DNA of 64,000 nt from Paenibacillus oryzisoli (GTDB taxonomy: Bacteria > Bacillota > Bacilli > Paenibacillales > NBRC-103111), in assembly GCF_001653565.1 (NCBI RefSeq), contig NZ_LYPB01000048.1, forward strand, positions 124,001-188,000, in the 5' to 3' direction. The notes under the pieces were generated by a model that was not told where the DNA came from, made no database searches, and saw only the letters and a list, made by a program, of their open reading frames with translations. Position numbers and translations under genes: made by a program. Below, piece after piece: positions 53,334 to 63,482 of the stretch (positions within the stretch are counted from its first letter, which is position 1; the number at the start of each line of letters is the position of its first letter).

Positions 53334-53689
53334 ACGTTTGTATTTCCTTCCTGATTGAGCTTATACAACAATTGGTCAATGTGACTACCATAGTCGATCG
53401 AAGCATCAAATTTAAACTGAAGCTCTGGAATCTTGCGCAAACGAATTCGTTTGCCTAATTCAGAGCGAATATACCCTGAAGCAACAGAAAGAGCCTTAAG
53501 AGTGGCCGCTTTTTCTTCTTCAGTTCCCATTACGCTTAAATACACACGAGCAAGTGACAAATCATTCGTCACTTCAACACCTGTAACGGTCATAAAACCA
53601 ATACGAGGATCCTTCAGTTCAGCTTGAATAATCTGACTCAGCTCTTTCTTAATCTGTTCGCCAACTCGACCTACACGAACTCTAGCCAT
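53330..53689 (-). CDS. rbfA: Ribosome-binding factor A
   Basis: 119 residues with the typical KH-like core ([17 protein letters not shown] start; [20 protein letters not shown] end). It assists maturation of the 30S subunit at the 16S rRNA 5' end. It starts 7 bp after infB; the ylxP gene that sits between these in B. subtilis is missing. Confidence 0.97.
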   Translation of the reverse strand: MARVRVGRVGEQIKKELSQIIQAELKDPRIGFMTVTGVEVTNDLSLARVYLSVMGTEEEKAATLKALSVASGYIRSELGKRIRLRKIPELQFKFDASIDYGSHIDQLLYKLNQEGNTNV

Positions 53690-53695
53690 TTATTA

Positions 53696-56620
53696 TCACC
53701 TCTCAACGGACTCCATGATAAAGGCTTCAATAATGTCGCCCTCTTTAATATCATGATAACGCTCAAGAGATATACCACACTCATAACCTTGTGCAACTTC
53801 TTTTTGGTCATCCTTGAATCGTTTCAAGGAATCAATTTTGCCTTCGTGAACAACAATACCGCTACGAACTAAGCGAGTTTGTGCATTACGAGCAATTTTA
53901 CCTGAAGTTACATAACAACCTGCAATTGTTCCTGAACCAGTAATTTTGAAAACATTACGTACTTCAGCTTGACCAAGAACAACTTCCTTGAAGATTGGAT
54001 CCAGCATGCCTTTCATCGCTTGCTCGATTTCTTCGATTACGTTGTAAATGATGTTATGCAGACGGATATCAACTTTCTCTTGATCAGCCGTTGCTTTCGC
54101 AGCAGGCTCAGGACGAACGTTAAATCCAATAATAATCGCATTGGAAGCAGAAGCCAGAATAATATCAGATTCTGTAACTGCGCCAACCCCATTATGAAGA
54201 ATCTTAACGCGTACACCTTCAACTTCAATTTTCTCAAGAGAGCTTTTCAGTGCTTCTACGGAACCTTGAACGTCACCTTTGATAATTACATTCAGATCTT
54301 TCACTTCACCGTCTTTAATATGCTTAAAGAGGTCTTCCAATGTGACGCGGGAATTAGCTGTCATCTCGGATTGACGAAGTGCAATCGCACGACGATCTGC
54401 AATATCTCTTGCTTTGCGCTCATCTTCATAAGCCAAGAATGGATCCCCAGCTTGTGGAACTTCTGTCAGACCCGTAATTTCAACCGGAGTTGAAGGACCT
54501 GCTTCTTTCAAACGTTTACCTTTATCATTAACGATCGCGCGCACACGACCGAAGCATACACCGGCAACGAAGCTATCTCCAACTTTTAAGGTACCATGTT
54601 GAATTAGGATTCTAGCCACTGGGCCTCTTCCTTTATCCAACTCAGCCTCAATAACAGTCGCTCTAGCACGTTTGTTTGGATTAGCTTTGTACTCTTGTAC
54701 TTCAGCTACCAGCAAGATCATTTCAAGCAAGTTTTCAAGACCAATACGTTGTTTTGCGGAAATTTCGCAGAAAATCGTATCGCCGCCCCACTCTTCCGGA
54801 ACTAACTCGTAAGCTGTAAGAGCTTGCTTAATTTGGTCTGGATTAGCGCCTTCTTTATCAATCTTGTTCACAGCTACAATGATTGGTACGCCAGCCGCTT
54901 TAGCATGACTAATCGCTTCTACGGTTTGTGGCATTACACCGTCATCTGCTGCAACAACGATAATTGTAATATCCGTAACTTGAGCACCACGAGCACGCAT
55001 CGTAGTAAATGCTTCGTGACCAGGTGTATCCAAGAAAGTAATTTTCTTATGATTAACTTCGACTTGATAAGCACCGATGTGCTGAGTGATCCCGCCTGCT
55101 TCGCCTTCAGTAACACTCGTTTTACGAATGGCATCAAGCAATGTTGTTTTACCGTGATCGACGTGACCCATGATTGTTACAACAGGTGGACGTTCGAGCA
55201 AGTCAGCCTCGTCATCGATTTCTTCGAATGTTTCGAAGTTATCTTCTTCGACTTTGATTTTGATTTCAACTTCAACACCAAATTCAGTCGCGATCAATTG
55301 AATAGTTTCCAAATCTAGCTCTTGGTTGATCGTAGCCATTGTGCCAAGGAATAAGAGCTTCTTAATTACTTCAGAAGCATCTTTGTGAAGTAATTTCGCT
55401 GTTTCACCAACCGTCATGTTACCACGAACAATGATCTTCTTAGGTGTGTTATCCACTTTTTCTTTCTTAACTATGTCTTGTTGGTAACGACCTCTGTTGT
55501 TTCCGCGTTGGTTGCCTCTGTTGTTTCCACCAGGACCACGATTACCACCAGATCTATTATCATCAAAACGTTTTGGTGTTGGTTTGGATTTTTTTGTTGT
55601 TATGACACCAGCTTTTGCTGCTGCATCATCCAACTCAGCCGCTGTTGCACCAACATGAAATTGTGGTTTAGCTTCTTGAACAACTGGTCTTCCACTTTGG
55701 TTATTGTTACGGTTCTCGAAAGGCTTGGACTGGCGATTAGGGCCAGCACTACGATTTGGACTAGATTGAGGACGCCCACTGTTCGCGCTTTGACCACTGC
55801 TTGCTCCAGGTCCGCCTGCCCCTTGATTTGGGCGTGAACCTGCATAGTTGCTGTTCGAGCGTGGCGCTCCGCCCTGTCCTTGGCCGCCTTGGCTGTATCC
55901 TTGACTAGCTGGACGACTGTTGTTGTATCCACCACTGCTTCCGCCTGCAGGACGTTGGCCGCCAGGATTGGATCCTTGATAACCTGTACGTTGGCCACCT
56001 TGGCTGGAACCTTGACCTGCAGGACGTTGGCCACCAGGATTGGAACCTTGGTAACCTGTGCGCTGGCCGCCTTGGCTGGAGCCTTGACCACTTGGACGTC
56101 CACCATTTGGATTAGAACCTTGATAGCCCGTACGCTGACCACCTTGAGAGTTGTTAGAACGATTTCCTTGATAGTTACTGCTTTGGCCACTTGGGCGTGA
56201 CTGTTGTGGGCGACTTGATGAATTTTGTGTAGACTGACTTTGTTGAGGAGTCGTAGCTCCAGTTGATGTAGTCGGTTGACTACTAGCAGATTGTTGCTCA
56301 TTAGTAACTGGCTTAGCCGCCGGGGTTACTGCACCTTTATTCTCTTGTGCTGGAGCCTGCGATGCAGGATTCTGATTCGTCGTAGATGAACTCACATTTC
56401 CTCCGTCCGTAGCTGCTCGTTTGGCAGCTGCATTAGCTTTGATATCTCTAAAGAACTTTTCCACACTGCTAACCGCGTCATTCTCCATTACACTCATGTG
56501 GTTGTTAACAGGTATATTTAATCGTTTGAGAATGGTGATAATTTCTTTGCTGCTCATATTGAGCTGTTTCGCGTATTCGTACACGCGTGTCTTGTCTTTA
56601 TTATCTTGTTTATTGGTCAA
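53696..56620 (-). CDS. infB: Translation initiation factor IF-2 with long repetitive N-terminal region
   Basis: 974 residues, long for a Firmicute IF-2, from a TTG with GGAGGTG upstream. An IF2-N domain (about 10-60) leads to a Gly/Gln/Ser/Asn-rich low-complexity region (about 75-350) that contains near-identical 24-residue repeats ([16 protein letters not shown] core) at about 155-223. A second IF2-N domain follows (about 395-450). The G domain has GHVDHGKTT near 485 and the DTPGHEAF switch II; the C-terminal domains bind initiator tRNA. It lies between rplGA and rbfA as expected. The repeats make the region prone to length change between strains. Confidence 0.97.
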   Translation of the reverse strand: MTNKQDNKDKTRVYEYAKQLNMSSKEIITILKRLNIPVNNHMSVMENDAVSSVEKFFRDIKANAAAKRAATDGGNVSSSTTNQNPASQAPAQENKGAVTPAAKPVTNEQQSASSQPTTSTGATTPQQSQSTQNSSSRPQQSRPSGQSSNYQGNRSNNSQGGQRTGYQGSNPNGGRPSGQGSSQGGQRTGYQGSNPGGQRPAGQGSSQGGQRTGYQGSNPGGQRPAGGSSGGYNNSRPASQGYSQGGQGQGGAPRSNSNYAGSRPNQGAGGPGASSGQSANSGRPQSSPNRSAGPNRQSKPFENRNNNQSGRPVVQEAKPQFHVGATAAELDDAAAKAGVITTKKSKPTPKRFDDNRSGGNRGPGGNNRGNQRGNNRGRYQQDIVKKEKVDNTPKKIIVRGNMTVGETAKLLHKDASEVIKKLLFLGTMATINQELDLETIQLIATEFGVEVEIKIKVEEDNFETFEEIDDEADLLERPPVVTIMGHVDHGKTTLLDAIRKTSVTEGEAGGITQHIGAYQVEVNHKKITFLDTPGHEAFTTMRARGAQVTDITIIVVAADDGVMPQTVEAISHAKAAGVPIIVAVNKIDKEGANPDQIKQALTAYELVPEEWGGDTIFCEISAKQRIGLENLLEMILLVAEVQEYKANPNKRARATVIEAELDKGRGPVARILIQHGTLKVGDSFVAGVCFGRVRAIVNDKGKRLKEAGPSTPVEITGLTEVPQAGDPFLAYEDERKARDIADRRAIALRQSEMTANSRVTLEDLFKHIKDGEVKDLNVIIKGDVQGSVEALKSSLEKIEVEGVRVKILHNGVGAVTESDIILASASNAIIIGFNVRPEPAAKATADQEKVDIRLHNIIYNVIEEIEQAMKGMLDPIFKEVVLGQAEVRNVFKITGSGTIAGCYVTSGKIARNAQTRLVRSGIVVHEGKIDSLKRFKDDQKEVAQGYECGISLERYHDIKEGDIIEAFIMESVER
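55951..56152. repeat. 72-bp tandem repeats inside infB
   Basis: Two near-identical 72-bp units (55951-56022 and 56023-56094) plus a partial, more diverged third unit encode the [24 protein letters not shown] repeats of IF-2. The reading frame is kept because each unit is 24 codons. Confidence 0.85.
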
Positions 56621-56939
56621 TATGTTTCACCTCCGCAGGATTTTCTTGACTCTTCTGCAGCATCTGCGCGAAGCCTCCGTCCAATACACCTATGGTGACA
56701 CGCATTTCTTTCCCAATGCTGCGGCCCAATTCATACTTAGTACCCACTTCCATGAGTTTAACCCCATAGAAAAGGCATTTATCTTGAAATTTCTTACGTG
56801 TATTAGCAGAAGCGTCTTCCGCCATAATAACTAGCTTGGCCTCACCCGCGCGAATAGCTTTGAATACACCTTCGTCACCCGTAACGAGTTTCCCGGCTCT
56901 CATCGCCAATCCTAATTGATTTAGAAATTTAGGATTCAT
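56610..56939 (-). CDS. rplGA: L7Ae-family ribosomal protein (YlxQ/RplGA)
   Basis: 109 residues from the ATG at 56939 with AGGAGG upstream; a frame extending 25 codons further lies inside rnpM. The fold is the kink-turn-binding L7Ae/L30e type ([31 protein letters not shown]). B. subtilis YlxQ binds kink-turn RNA. It overlaps rnpM by 11 bp at its start and infB by 11 bp at its end. Confidence 0.92.
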   Translation of the reverse strand: MNPKFLNQLGLAMRAGKLVTGDEGVFKAIRAGEAKLVIMAEDASANTRKKFQDKCLFYGVKLMEVGTKYELGRSIGKEMRVTIGVLDGGFAQMLQKSQENPAEVKHIDQ

Positions 56940-57246
56940 CTTCTGATTCCTCCTCTTCTTTCGAAGAAAGGAATTCATCTTCAACACGAATGAAATCTTG
57001 TTCCAGTTGGTCATAAATGTCTGCGCCTACAGCATGCTTCAGAGCTCTATCCAGGGCTTTGCTTTTCTTTGCCAATTTAAAACAAGAAACTTTACCGCAC
57101 AGGTAGGCACCGCGCCCAGACTTCTTCCCCTTAAGATCAATGAGAATATCATCCTCAGGCGTTTTGACGACGCGGATCAATTCCCTCTTCGGCATCATTT
57201 CCTGACAGGCAACGCATTTTCTCAGAGGGATTTTTCTCTGCTTCAT
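56929..57246 (-). CDS. rnpM: YlxR/RnpM, RNase P modulator
   Basis: 105 residues from the ATG at 57246 with AAGGGG 8 nt upstream. The YlxR fold is clear: RKCVACQEMMPKRELIRVV start and GRGAYLCGKVSCFKLA, with Cys pairs in both. B. subtilis RnpM was reported to bind RNase P RNA and inhibit its activity. The C-terminal tail is acidic ([11 protein letters not shown]). It lies between nusA and rplGA. Confidence 0.94.
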   Translation of the reverse strand: MKQRKIPLRKCVACQEMMPKRELIRVVKTPEDDILIDLKGKKSGRGAYLCGKVSCFKLAKKSKALDRALKHAVGADIYDQLEQDFIRVEDEFLSSKEEEESEDES

Positions 57247-57275
57247 TCCGATCACCCCTTGTTCCAAACATAAAC

Positions 57276-58373
57276 TTAATCGATGCTAATAGAATCTTGG
57301 TGCATCTCTTCCGAGTAAGTTTTCACTCTGCCATATTCTTGTTCTGCTTGCGTTTCACTCTTGATATCGATTTTCCAGCCTGTAAGCTTAGCAGCTAGAC
57401 GGGCGTTCTGTCCTTTAATCCCAATTGCCAGAGAAAGCTGATAATCAGGTACAATGACTCGAGCCATTTTTTCATTTTCATGAATCTGAACTTCAAGCAC
57501 TTTAGAAGGGCTTAGCGCATTCGCTACATACTCTTCTACACTCTCCATCCAGCGAACGATATCAATTTTCTCTCCGCGCAGTTCAGTTACAATCGTTTGA
57601 ACACGAAGTCCCTTCGGACCTACACATGATCCAACGGGATCGACTTCTGGATTGCGAGAGTGAACAGCAATTTTTGAACGGAAGCCTGCTTCACGTGCAA
57701 CGGAGCGAATCTCTACCACGCCATCGAAAATTTCAGGAACTTCAAGCTCAAATAGACGTTTCAACAAGCCTGGATGTGTTCTCGACAGAATAATTTGAGG
57801 ACCCTTTGTCGTGTTCTCGACTTTTGTAATATAAGCTTTGATACGGTCTCCCTGTTTGAACTTATCCGTAGGCATAAGCTCTGTCAATGGAAGAACGGCT
57901 TCTACTTTGCCAAGATCCACATAAATATTTCGTTGATCTTGACGTTGTAAGATACCTGTTACGATATCTTCCTCTTTATCGATAAATGCATTATAAATTA
58001 AGCCACGCTCGGCTTCGCGTATCCGTTGCGTTACAACCTGTTTAGCGGTTTGTGCTGCAATACGTCCAAAATCACGAGGCGTTACTTCAATTTCAACGAT
58101 ATCATCCAATTGGTAATTCGGATTAATTTCACGCGAAGCATGCACAGAAATTTCCAATCTCGGATCCAAAACGTCTTCTGTAACTGTCTTCCGTGCATAC
58201 ACCTTAATAAGACCCGTATGTCGATTGATATCTACACGAACGTTCTGTGCCGTGTTGAAATTACGTTTATAACTTGAAATCATCGCCGCTTCAATAGCAT
58301 CAATGAGTAGCTCCTTGGAGATACCCTTCTCTCGTTCAATTTCCGACAGCGCTTCAATAAAATCCGTGTTCAT
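57276..58373 (-). CDS. nusA: Transcription elongation/termination factor NusA
   Basis: 365 residues: N-terminal RNA-polymerase-binding domain (1-125), S1 (about 135-200; GILQRQDQRNIYVDLGK), KH1 (about 230-275; GSCVGPKGLRVQTIV) and KH2 (about 300-345; SLAIGIKGQNARLAAKLTG). It lacks the C-terminal acidic repeats of proteobacteria, as in other Firmicutes. It controls pausing and intrinsic termination. The operon leader has a weak-U-tract hairpin, suggesting that NusA represses its own operon. Confidence 0.98.
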   Translation of the reverse strand: MNTDFIEALSEIEREKGISKELLIDAIEAAMISSYKRNFNTAQNVRVDINRHTGLIKVYARKTVTEDVLDPRLEISVHASREINPNYQLDDIVEIEVTPRDFGRIAAQTAKQVVTQRIREAERGLIYNAFIDKEEDIVTGILQRQDQRNIYVDLGKVEAVLPLTELMPTDKFKQGDRIKAYITKVENTTKGPQIILSRTHPGLLKRLFELEVPEIFDGVVEIRSVAREAGFRSKIAVHSRNPEVDPVGSCVGPKGLRVQTIVTELRGEKIDIVRWMESVEEYVANALSPSKVLEVQIHENEKMARVIVPDYQLSLAIGIKGQNARLAAKLTGWKIDIKSETQAEQEYGRVKTYSEEMHQDSISID

Positions 58374-58409
58374 TTGAACTGAGTCCCCCCCTTCAATAAG
58401 TAACGATTA

Positions 58410-58874
58410 CTAAAATACGATAGCAAGACGTGCACTAGCTACTTTGGCAACCGGAATGCTGATTTTCTTTTTACCAATCTCGATCACGAGTACTTCCTCG
58501 TCATAAGACTGCAACAACCCTTCAAACTCTTTAGAACCTTCGATTGGTTCATACGAGGTAACAAATACGTGACTATTTACGGCTTTATAAAAATCTTGAG
58601 TTTTCTTAAGCGGACGTTCTGCTCCAGGAGAAGAAACCTCTAAGAAATAAGCATCAGTAATCGGATCTTTCTCATCCAATTGAACACTTAAGAACTCACT
58701 GATGCGGCCGCAATCATCTATATCAATTCCGCCTTCTTTGTCAGCATAGACGCGAAGGAACCAATTGCTGCCTTCTTTGACATATTCAATATCCACGATT
58801 TCAAACCCATTTTGTTCAACAAAATCCTTCAGCATGTCCTCAATGATGGATTTGATTTGTTCTTGTGTAGCCAC
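58410..58874 (-). CDS. rimP: Ribosome maturation factor RimP
   Basis: 154 residues from a GTG with AGGAGG 10-11 nt upstream. Typical RimP motifs are FVEQNGFEIVDIEYVKEG, SPGAERPLKK and an Sm-like C-terminal domain. It helps assemble the 30S subunit. It is the first gene of the rimP-nusA-infB operon, 36 bp before nusA. Confidence 0.97.
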   Translation of the reverse strand: MATQEQIKSIIEDMLKDFVEQNGFEIVDIEYVKEGSNWFLRVYADKEGGIDIDDCGRISEFLSVQLDEKDPITDAYFLEVSSPGAERPLKKTQDFYKAVNSHVFVTSYEPIEGSKEFEGLLQSYDEEVLVIEIGKKKISIPVAKVASARLAIVF

Positions 58875-58939
58875 AGATATGTGTACCTCCTAAATTGACT
58901 TCTCCTTGACGTATCCCGAAAAGTCCTATATCAAAATGT

Positions 58940-58963
58940 AAAGAGTGGGTTTCCCCACTCTTT
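58940..58963 (-). terminator. Leader hairpin upstream of rimP-nusA; probable attenuator
   Basis: AAAGAGTGGG-GAAA-CCCACTCTTT (10-bp stem, tetraloop) followed by ACATTTTG on the minus strand. It lies downstream of a strong promoter at 59000-59029 and upstream of rimP, so it is inside the operon leader as well as after polC. The interrupted U-tract fits a NusA-dependent terminator. Confidence 0.8.
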
Positions 58964-58999
58964 AATCACAAGATGATATCCTCATTATTGCCAATAAAA

Positions 59000-59029
59000 A
59001 TTATACCATAACCATTCTTTGCATTACAA
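59000..59029 (-). promoter_or_regulatory. Promoter of the rimP-nusA-infB operon
   Basis: Minus strand TTGTAA (59029-59024), 18-bp spacer ending in TGG, then TATAAT (59005-59000): an extended -10 promoter. It lies between the polC stop and the leader hairpin, about 125 bp before rimP. Confidence 0.7.
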
Positions 59030-59105
59030 TAGCAAACTTGTTAATCATTTTCACTTGACAGCCCCAAAGCTTTCATTAGAAAACTCTCTTCGAAAGCATC
59101 TACTT

Positions 59106-62100
59106 CTAGAACAAGGAAAGCTGATTGGATTCAGGCATACCGCGGAAGCAACCCATAGCAGTCAACAGCTCTATGACGGTTTTAGAAGCCTTCGACTTAT
59201 TCTGGAAGTCCTCAACGGATAGGAAATCGCCTTCTTCTTTGGCAGCTGCAATGTTTTTAGCAGCATTTTCACCAATCCCTGACATCGCAGCAAACGGAGG
59301 AATCAATGAATTACCATCAATGATAAACTTCGTTGCATCTGAACGATAAATATCAATAGGTTTGAAACTGAAACCGCGAGACGTCATTTCTAGAGACATC
59401 TCAAGAATGGACACCATGGCTTTCTCTTTCGGCAGAGCCTGGAAGCCTTTGGCTTCGATTTCTACTAATTGTCTGAGAATCGCGTCATATCCTTGGCAAA
59501 GCAGTTCGAGATCGAAATCAGCGGCCCGCACACTAAAGTAAGTAGCATAGTAAGCAATCGGATGATACACCTTGAAGTAAGCCGTACGAACTGCGGAGAT
59601 AACGTAAGCGGCAGCATGCGCTTTTGGAAACATATACTCAATCCGTTCACAGGATTCAATGTACCAAGGGGGCACATTACAACGCTTCATCTCCTCTTTC
59701 CACTCGTCGGTCAGGCCTTTTCCTTTACGAACGCTCTCCGTTATTTTAAAAGCAAGACCTGCATCCATTCCAGCCTTATAGATCAGATACAACATGATAT
59801 CATCCCGACAACCAATAACTGTCTTAATGTTACAAATCCCTTTTTTGATAAGCTCTTGCGCATTCCCCAACCAAACACCTGTTCCATGTGACAATCCTGA
59901 GATTTGCAATAGATCGGCAAATGAAGATGGCTGTGTTTCTTGAAGCATCTGGCGAACGAATTTGGTTCCCATTTCGGGGACGCCATACGTTGCCACCGGC
60001 GAACGAATCTGATCTGGCCTTACACCTAATGCTTCTGTTGAATTGAAAATGCTCATTGCCTTCGCATCATTCATAGGAATTGTCGTGGGATCGACGCCCG
60101 TTAAATCCTGAAGCATTCTCATCATCGTCGGATCGTCGTGTCCCAGAATATCTAATTTGAGCAAATTCGCATCGAAAGCATGATAGTCAAAATGTGTCGT
60201 CATCCATTCTGAATTCTTATCATCTGCAGGGAATTGAACCGGTGTAATATCATCGACTTCGATGTAATCAGGAACAACAACAATACCGCCTGGATGCTGC
60301 CCGGTACTTCTTTTGACACCAGTACAACCTGATGCCAATCGCGCAATTTCTGCACCGCGCCACTTCTGACCTTGCTCTTCTTCATATTTCTTCACGAATC
60401 CGAAAGCCGTTTTCTCAGCAACAGTACCGATCGTCCCTGCACGGAACACATTCTTAGGTCCAAAGATTTCCTTCGTGAAGTTATGCGCAACTGGCTGATA
60501 AACACCTGAGAAGTTCAAGTCGATATCGGGAACTTTATCCCCTTTAAATCCTAGGAATGTTTCAAACGGAATGTCATGGCCATCCCCTTTTAAATTTCCG
60601 CCACAGGAAGGACATACCTTATTCGGCAGATCGAAACCACTCGGTACACTTCCGTCAAGGAACCATTCGCTATGTCTGCAGGAAAGGCATATATAGTGGG
60701 GTGGCAAAGGATTAACTTCCGAAATCCCTAGCATCATCGCAACGACGGAAGAACCAACGGAACCCCGAGAACCGACTAGATAACCATCTGCATTGGATTT
60801 CTTAACGAGCCGTTCTGATATCAAATAGTTGGCAGAGAATCCAAATTTAATTATCGGAACTAACTCTTTCTCTAATCGAGCAATAATGACTTCGGGAAGC
60901 TCCTCACCATACATACTTTTGGCAGTATCATAGCAAGTCGTACGTATCTCTTCATCAGCACCTTCAATGATAGGCGTGAATAGCTTATCTGGAAAAAGTT
61001 CAATGGATTCAAAACGATCTGCAAGCTCATTTGTGCTACGAATAACAACTTCAATCGCTTTCTCTTCACCCAAAAATTTAAACTCTTCAAGCATCTCTTT
61101 CGTTGTGCGGAAATGTGCATCAGGCTTCTTCATCGCTTTCAGCGGACTAAAGCCTGTTATCCCATTGATGGTAATATCCCGGCACACTTTCTCACGTGGA
61201 TTCAGATAATGAGCGTTTCCTGTCGCGATGACCGGCTTACCTGTTTTATAACCAATTTCACATACTCGACGAACAGCATCCTCTAGATCTTCTTTCGAAC
61301 CGACCAAGCCTTTTTCGACGAGATGCATATTATAACTAACAGGCTGGATTTCGAGAATGTCGTAAAATTCGGAAACTTGCTCAGCTTCTTCAACAGATTT
61401 GTTGAGTACGGCTTCAAAAAACTCACCCTTTTCACAACCCGATGTGATTAAGAGCCCCTCTCTGTGTTCTACCAACACACTCTTGGGAATCGTCGCAGCT
61501 CGCTGCAAGTAAGTGGTATGAGACAGAGAGATCAGTTTAAACAAATTTTTCTTACCCACTGGGTTCAATGCATAGATACAGCAATGAAAAGGACGCTGAT
61601 TGGATAAATCTTTACCAACATAATCATTCAATTTTGCTAGGCTCGTAATCTGACGATCATTAGCCTCATTAATTAAATGATAAAGCACGTAACCCAGCGC
61701 AATCGAGTCATCAATCGCTCGGTGATGATTATCGAGACCTACTTTAAATTTATCAGATAATGTATTTAATCGATGATTTTTCATAGATGGGAAGAGAAAT
61801 CTAGCAAGTTCCAATGTATCGAGTACTGAGTTCGTAACCTCTGGCAGATTCATGCGCTTTAAATTCGCTTGCAGGAACCCCATATCAAAACGCGCATTAT
61901 GTGCAACTAGCACACAGTCGCCAATAAACTCTACAAACTTAGGGAGCTCATCCTCAATATCTGGCGCATCCTTCACCATATCATCATTAATATTCGTCAA
62001 CTGTTGAATGTTATAAGGAATCTTCTCGTGCGGATTAATGAAAGTGGCGAAGCGATCAATTTCTTTGCCGTCCTGCATCTTCACGCCAGCTAACTCAATG

Positions 62101-63416
62101 ATTCGATTGTTAATGACCGAAAGCCCTGTGGTCTCCACGTCAAAAATAACATATGTCGCTTGTTTCAGATCGAGATCACGACCATTCATAACAATGGGGA
62201 CAGAATCATTCACGACATTCGCTTCAACACCGTATATAACTTTAATGCCATGTTTTTTGGCCGCTTTACCAGCGTCAGGGAAACATTGAATATTACTATG
62301 ATCGGTAACAGCTATGGCTTTATGGCCCCACTTAGCCGCCATTTTCACATATTGGTCTATCGGCGTCAGTGCATCCATCGTACTCATTGTCGTGTGCAAA
62401 TGAAACTCTACACGCTTCTCAGCAGCGTCATCCATACGATCCCTTGGTGCCATAACTTCATACAGATCATTCGGGATCATTACTAGCTCTGGTATTTGCA
62501 TGAACCGGTCATACTCTACTTTACCTCTGGCGCGAATCCACGTACCATTAGCAAGCAAACTCATAATCTTTACGTCTTCTTTCGTCTTCGCAAAAACCTT
62601 CATTGCTAACGAATCTGTGAAATCCGTAATATTAAACGTAAATAACGTATTTCCATTTCTTAATTCTTTGACATCCAAACCAAATACGGTACCTTGTACA
62701 GTAATTTTCTTCTCTTCCTCTTGAATATCTTTTAGTGGCGTAGGAACTTCTTTTATATCAATGCCCATGACTAGTTTCAGTTCACCTTCAGGCAGGGAAG
62801 TCTCTTCTTCCTCCATGTCGATGGACATCATAATTTCTTGTGTAAATGATTTTTCACCTTGCTCACGCTGCTTTGCAAACTTCTCATATTCTGCAACGAT
62901 TTCCGTAGTATCACTTATTGCATACTTAACAGATAATTCTGTTTGAAAAAAATTATGAAAAAAATTCCGAATAAACATATCAATATTCTTTTTCTTCGCT
63001 AATTCTAGGCCTATAGCATCCAACATGATCAACGACAGAGCGTTTCCCTGTACCTCAAACCTAGCTTTCGACATCCATCCATTAATAGAAGGGACTTCAC
63101 GCTGCAACCATTCCATGAATAAAGTCCAGTATTCCTCAACAAGAGCTGCTGGTTCTGCCCCTTCATATTTCCATATAAAGCGAATTTTTGCGATCTGTGC
63201 AAACTTCTCTTGAATCATTTTACAAAATGAACGATAAATCGCCAGAGGCACAAGCTCATTTTTCACCAAATAGAACGTCCAGTCGCGATTTTTCCGACTT
63301 ATTTCGACTTGATCAATGTAGCCTTCTGTAAAATATGACCGTACAACATCGGCTGGAATCTCGGCTTGCTGCATCAAAAGCTCAAAGCGATTCCGTTTAT
63401 CAGCCAAATTACTCAT
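59106..63416 (-). CDS. polC: DNA polymerase III alpha subunit, Gram-positive PolC type
   Basis: 1436 residues from the ATG at 63416 with GGAGG 6 nt upstream. Order: N-terminal domain, OB-fold (about 230-320), PHP domain split around a 3'-5' exonuclease (PHP start FHLHTTMSTMDALTP near 341; exonuclease DVETTG near 427 with HNARFD), then the polymerase core (palm DIDLNFSG region) and the C-terminal duplex-binding part. It is the replicative polymerase of low-GC Gram-positives, with built-in proofreading. Location after proS and before rimP matches B. subtilis. Confidence 0.98.
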   Translation of the reverse strand: MSNLADKRNRFELLMQQAEIPADVVRSYFTEGYIDQVEISRKNRDWTFYLVKNELVPLAIYRSFCKMIQEKFAQIAKIRFIWKYEGAEPAALVEEYWTLFMEWLQREVPSINGWMSKARFEVQGNALSLIMLDAIGLELAKKKNIDMFIRNFFHNFFQTELSVKYAISDTTEIVAEYEKFAKQREQGEKSFTQEIMMSIDMEEEETSLPEGELKLVMGIDIKEVPTPLKDIQEEEKKITVQGTVFGLDVKELRNGNTLFTFNITDFTDSLAMKVFAKTKEDVKIMSLLANGTWIRARGKVEYDRFMQIPELVMIPNDLYEVMAPRDRMDDAAEKRVEFHLHTTMSTMDALTPIDQYVKMAAKWGHKAIAVTDHSNIQCFPDAGKAAKKHGIKVIYGVEANVVNDSVPIVMNGRDLDLKQATYVIFDVETTGLSVINNRIIELAGVKMQDGKEIDRFATFINPHEKIPYNIQQLTNINDDMVKDAPDIEDELPKFVEFIGDCVLVAHNARFDMGFLQANLKRMNLPEVTNSVLDTLELARFLFPSMKNHRLNTLSDKFKVGLDNHHRAIDDSIALGYVLYHLINEANDRQITSLAKLNDYVGKDLSNQRPFHCCIYALNPVGKKNLFKLISLSHTTYLQRAATIPKSVLVEHREGLLITSGCEKGEFFEAVLNKSVEEAEQVSEFYDILEIQPVSYNMHLVEKGLVGSKEDLEDAVRRVCEIGYKTGKPVIATGNAHYLNPREKVCRDITINGITGFSPLKAMKKPDAHFRTTKEMLEEFKFLGEEKAIEVVIRSTNELADRFESIELFPDKLFTPIIEGADEEIRTTCYDTAKSMYGEELPEVIIARLEKELVPIIKFGFSANYLISERLVKKSNADGYLVGSRGSVGSSVVAMMLGISEVNPLPPHYICLSCRHSEWFLDGSVPSGFDLPNKVCPSCGGNLKGDGHDIPFETFLGFKGDKVPDIDLNFSGVYQPVAHNFTKEIFGPKNVFRAGTIGTVAEKTAFGFVKKYEEEQGQKWRGAEIARLASGCTGVKRSTGQHPGGIVVVPDYIEVDDITPVQFPADDKNSEWMTTHFDYHAFDANLLKLDILGHDDPTMMRMLQDLTGVDPTTIPMNDAKAMSIFNSTEALGVRPDQIRSPVATYGVPEMGTKFVRQMLQETQPSSFADLLQISGLSHGTGVWLGNAQELIKKGICNIKTVIGCRDDIMLYLIYKAGMDAGLAFKITESVRKGKGLTDEWKEEMKRCNVPPWYIESCERIEYMFPKAHAAAYVISAVRTAYFKVYHPIAYYATYFSVRAADFDLELLCQGYDAILRQLVEIEAKGFQALPKEKAMVSILEMSLEMTSRGFSFKPIDIYRSDATKFIIDGNSLIPPFAAMSGIGENAAKNIAAAKEEGDFLSVEDFQNKSKASKTVIELLTAMGCFRGMPESNQLSLF

Positions 63417-63482
63417 GAACAGCCTCCCCATAAAACATACCAAGGGCAATGGAGTAAGATCTCCATATGCCCTTGATTGTAA

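Noticed and set aside
53969..55318. Plus-strand frames of 164-174 codons opposite infB
   Set aside because: Antisense to the conserved G domain and C-terminal domains; no supporting signals.
55478..56200. Plus-strand frames of 106-119 codons opposite infB repeats
   Set aside because: Thr/Ala/Leu-rich translations mirror the Gly/Gln repeats on the coding strand; no start signals.
55600..56301. 233-codon frame on the minus strand inside infB
   Set aside because: It lies in another frame within the repetitive IF-2 region; its length comes from repeat composition, and there is no ribosome-binding site or recognisable protein.
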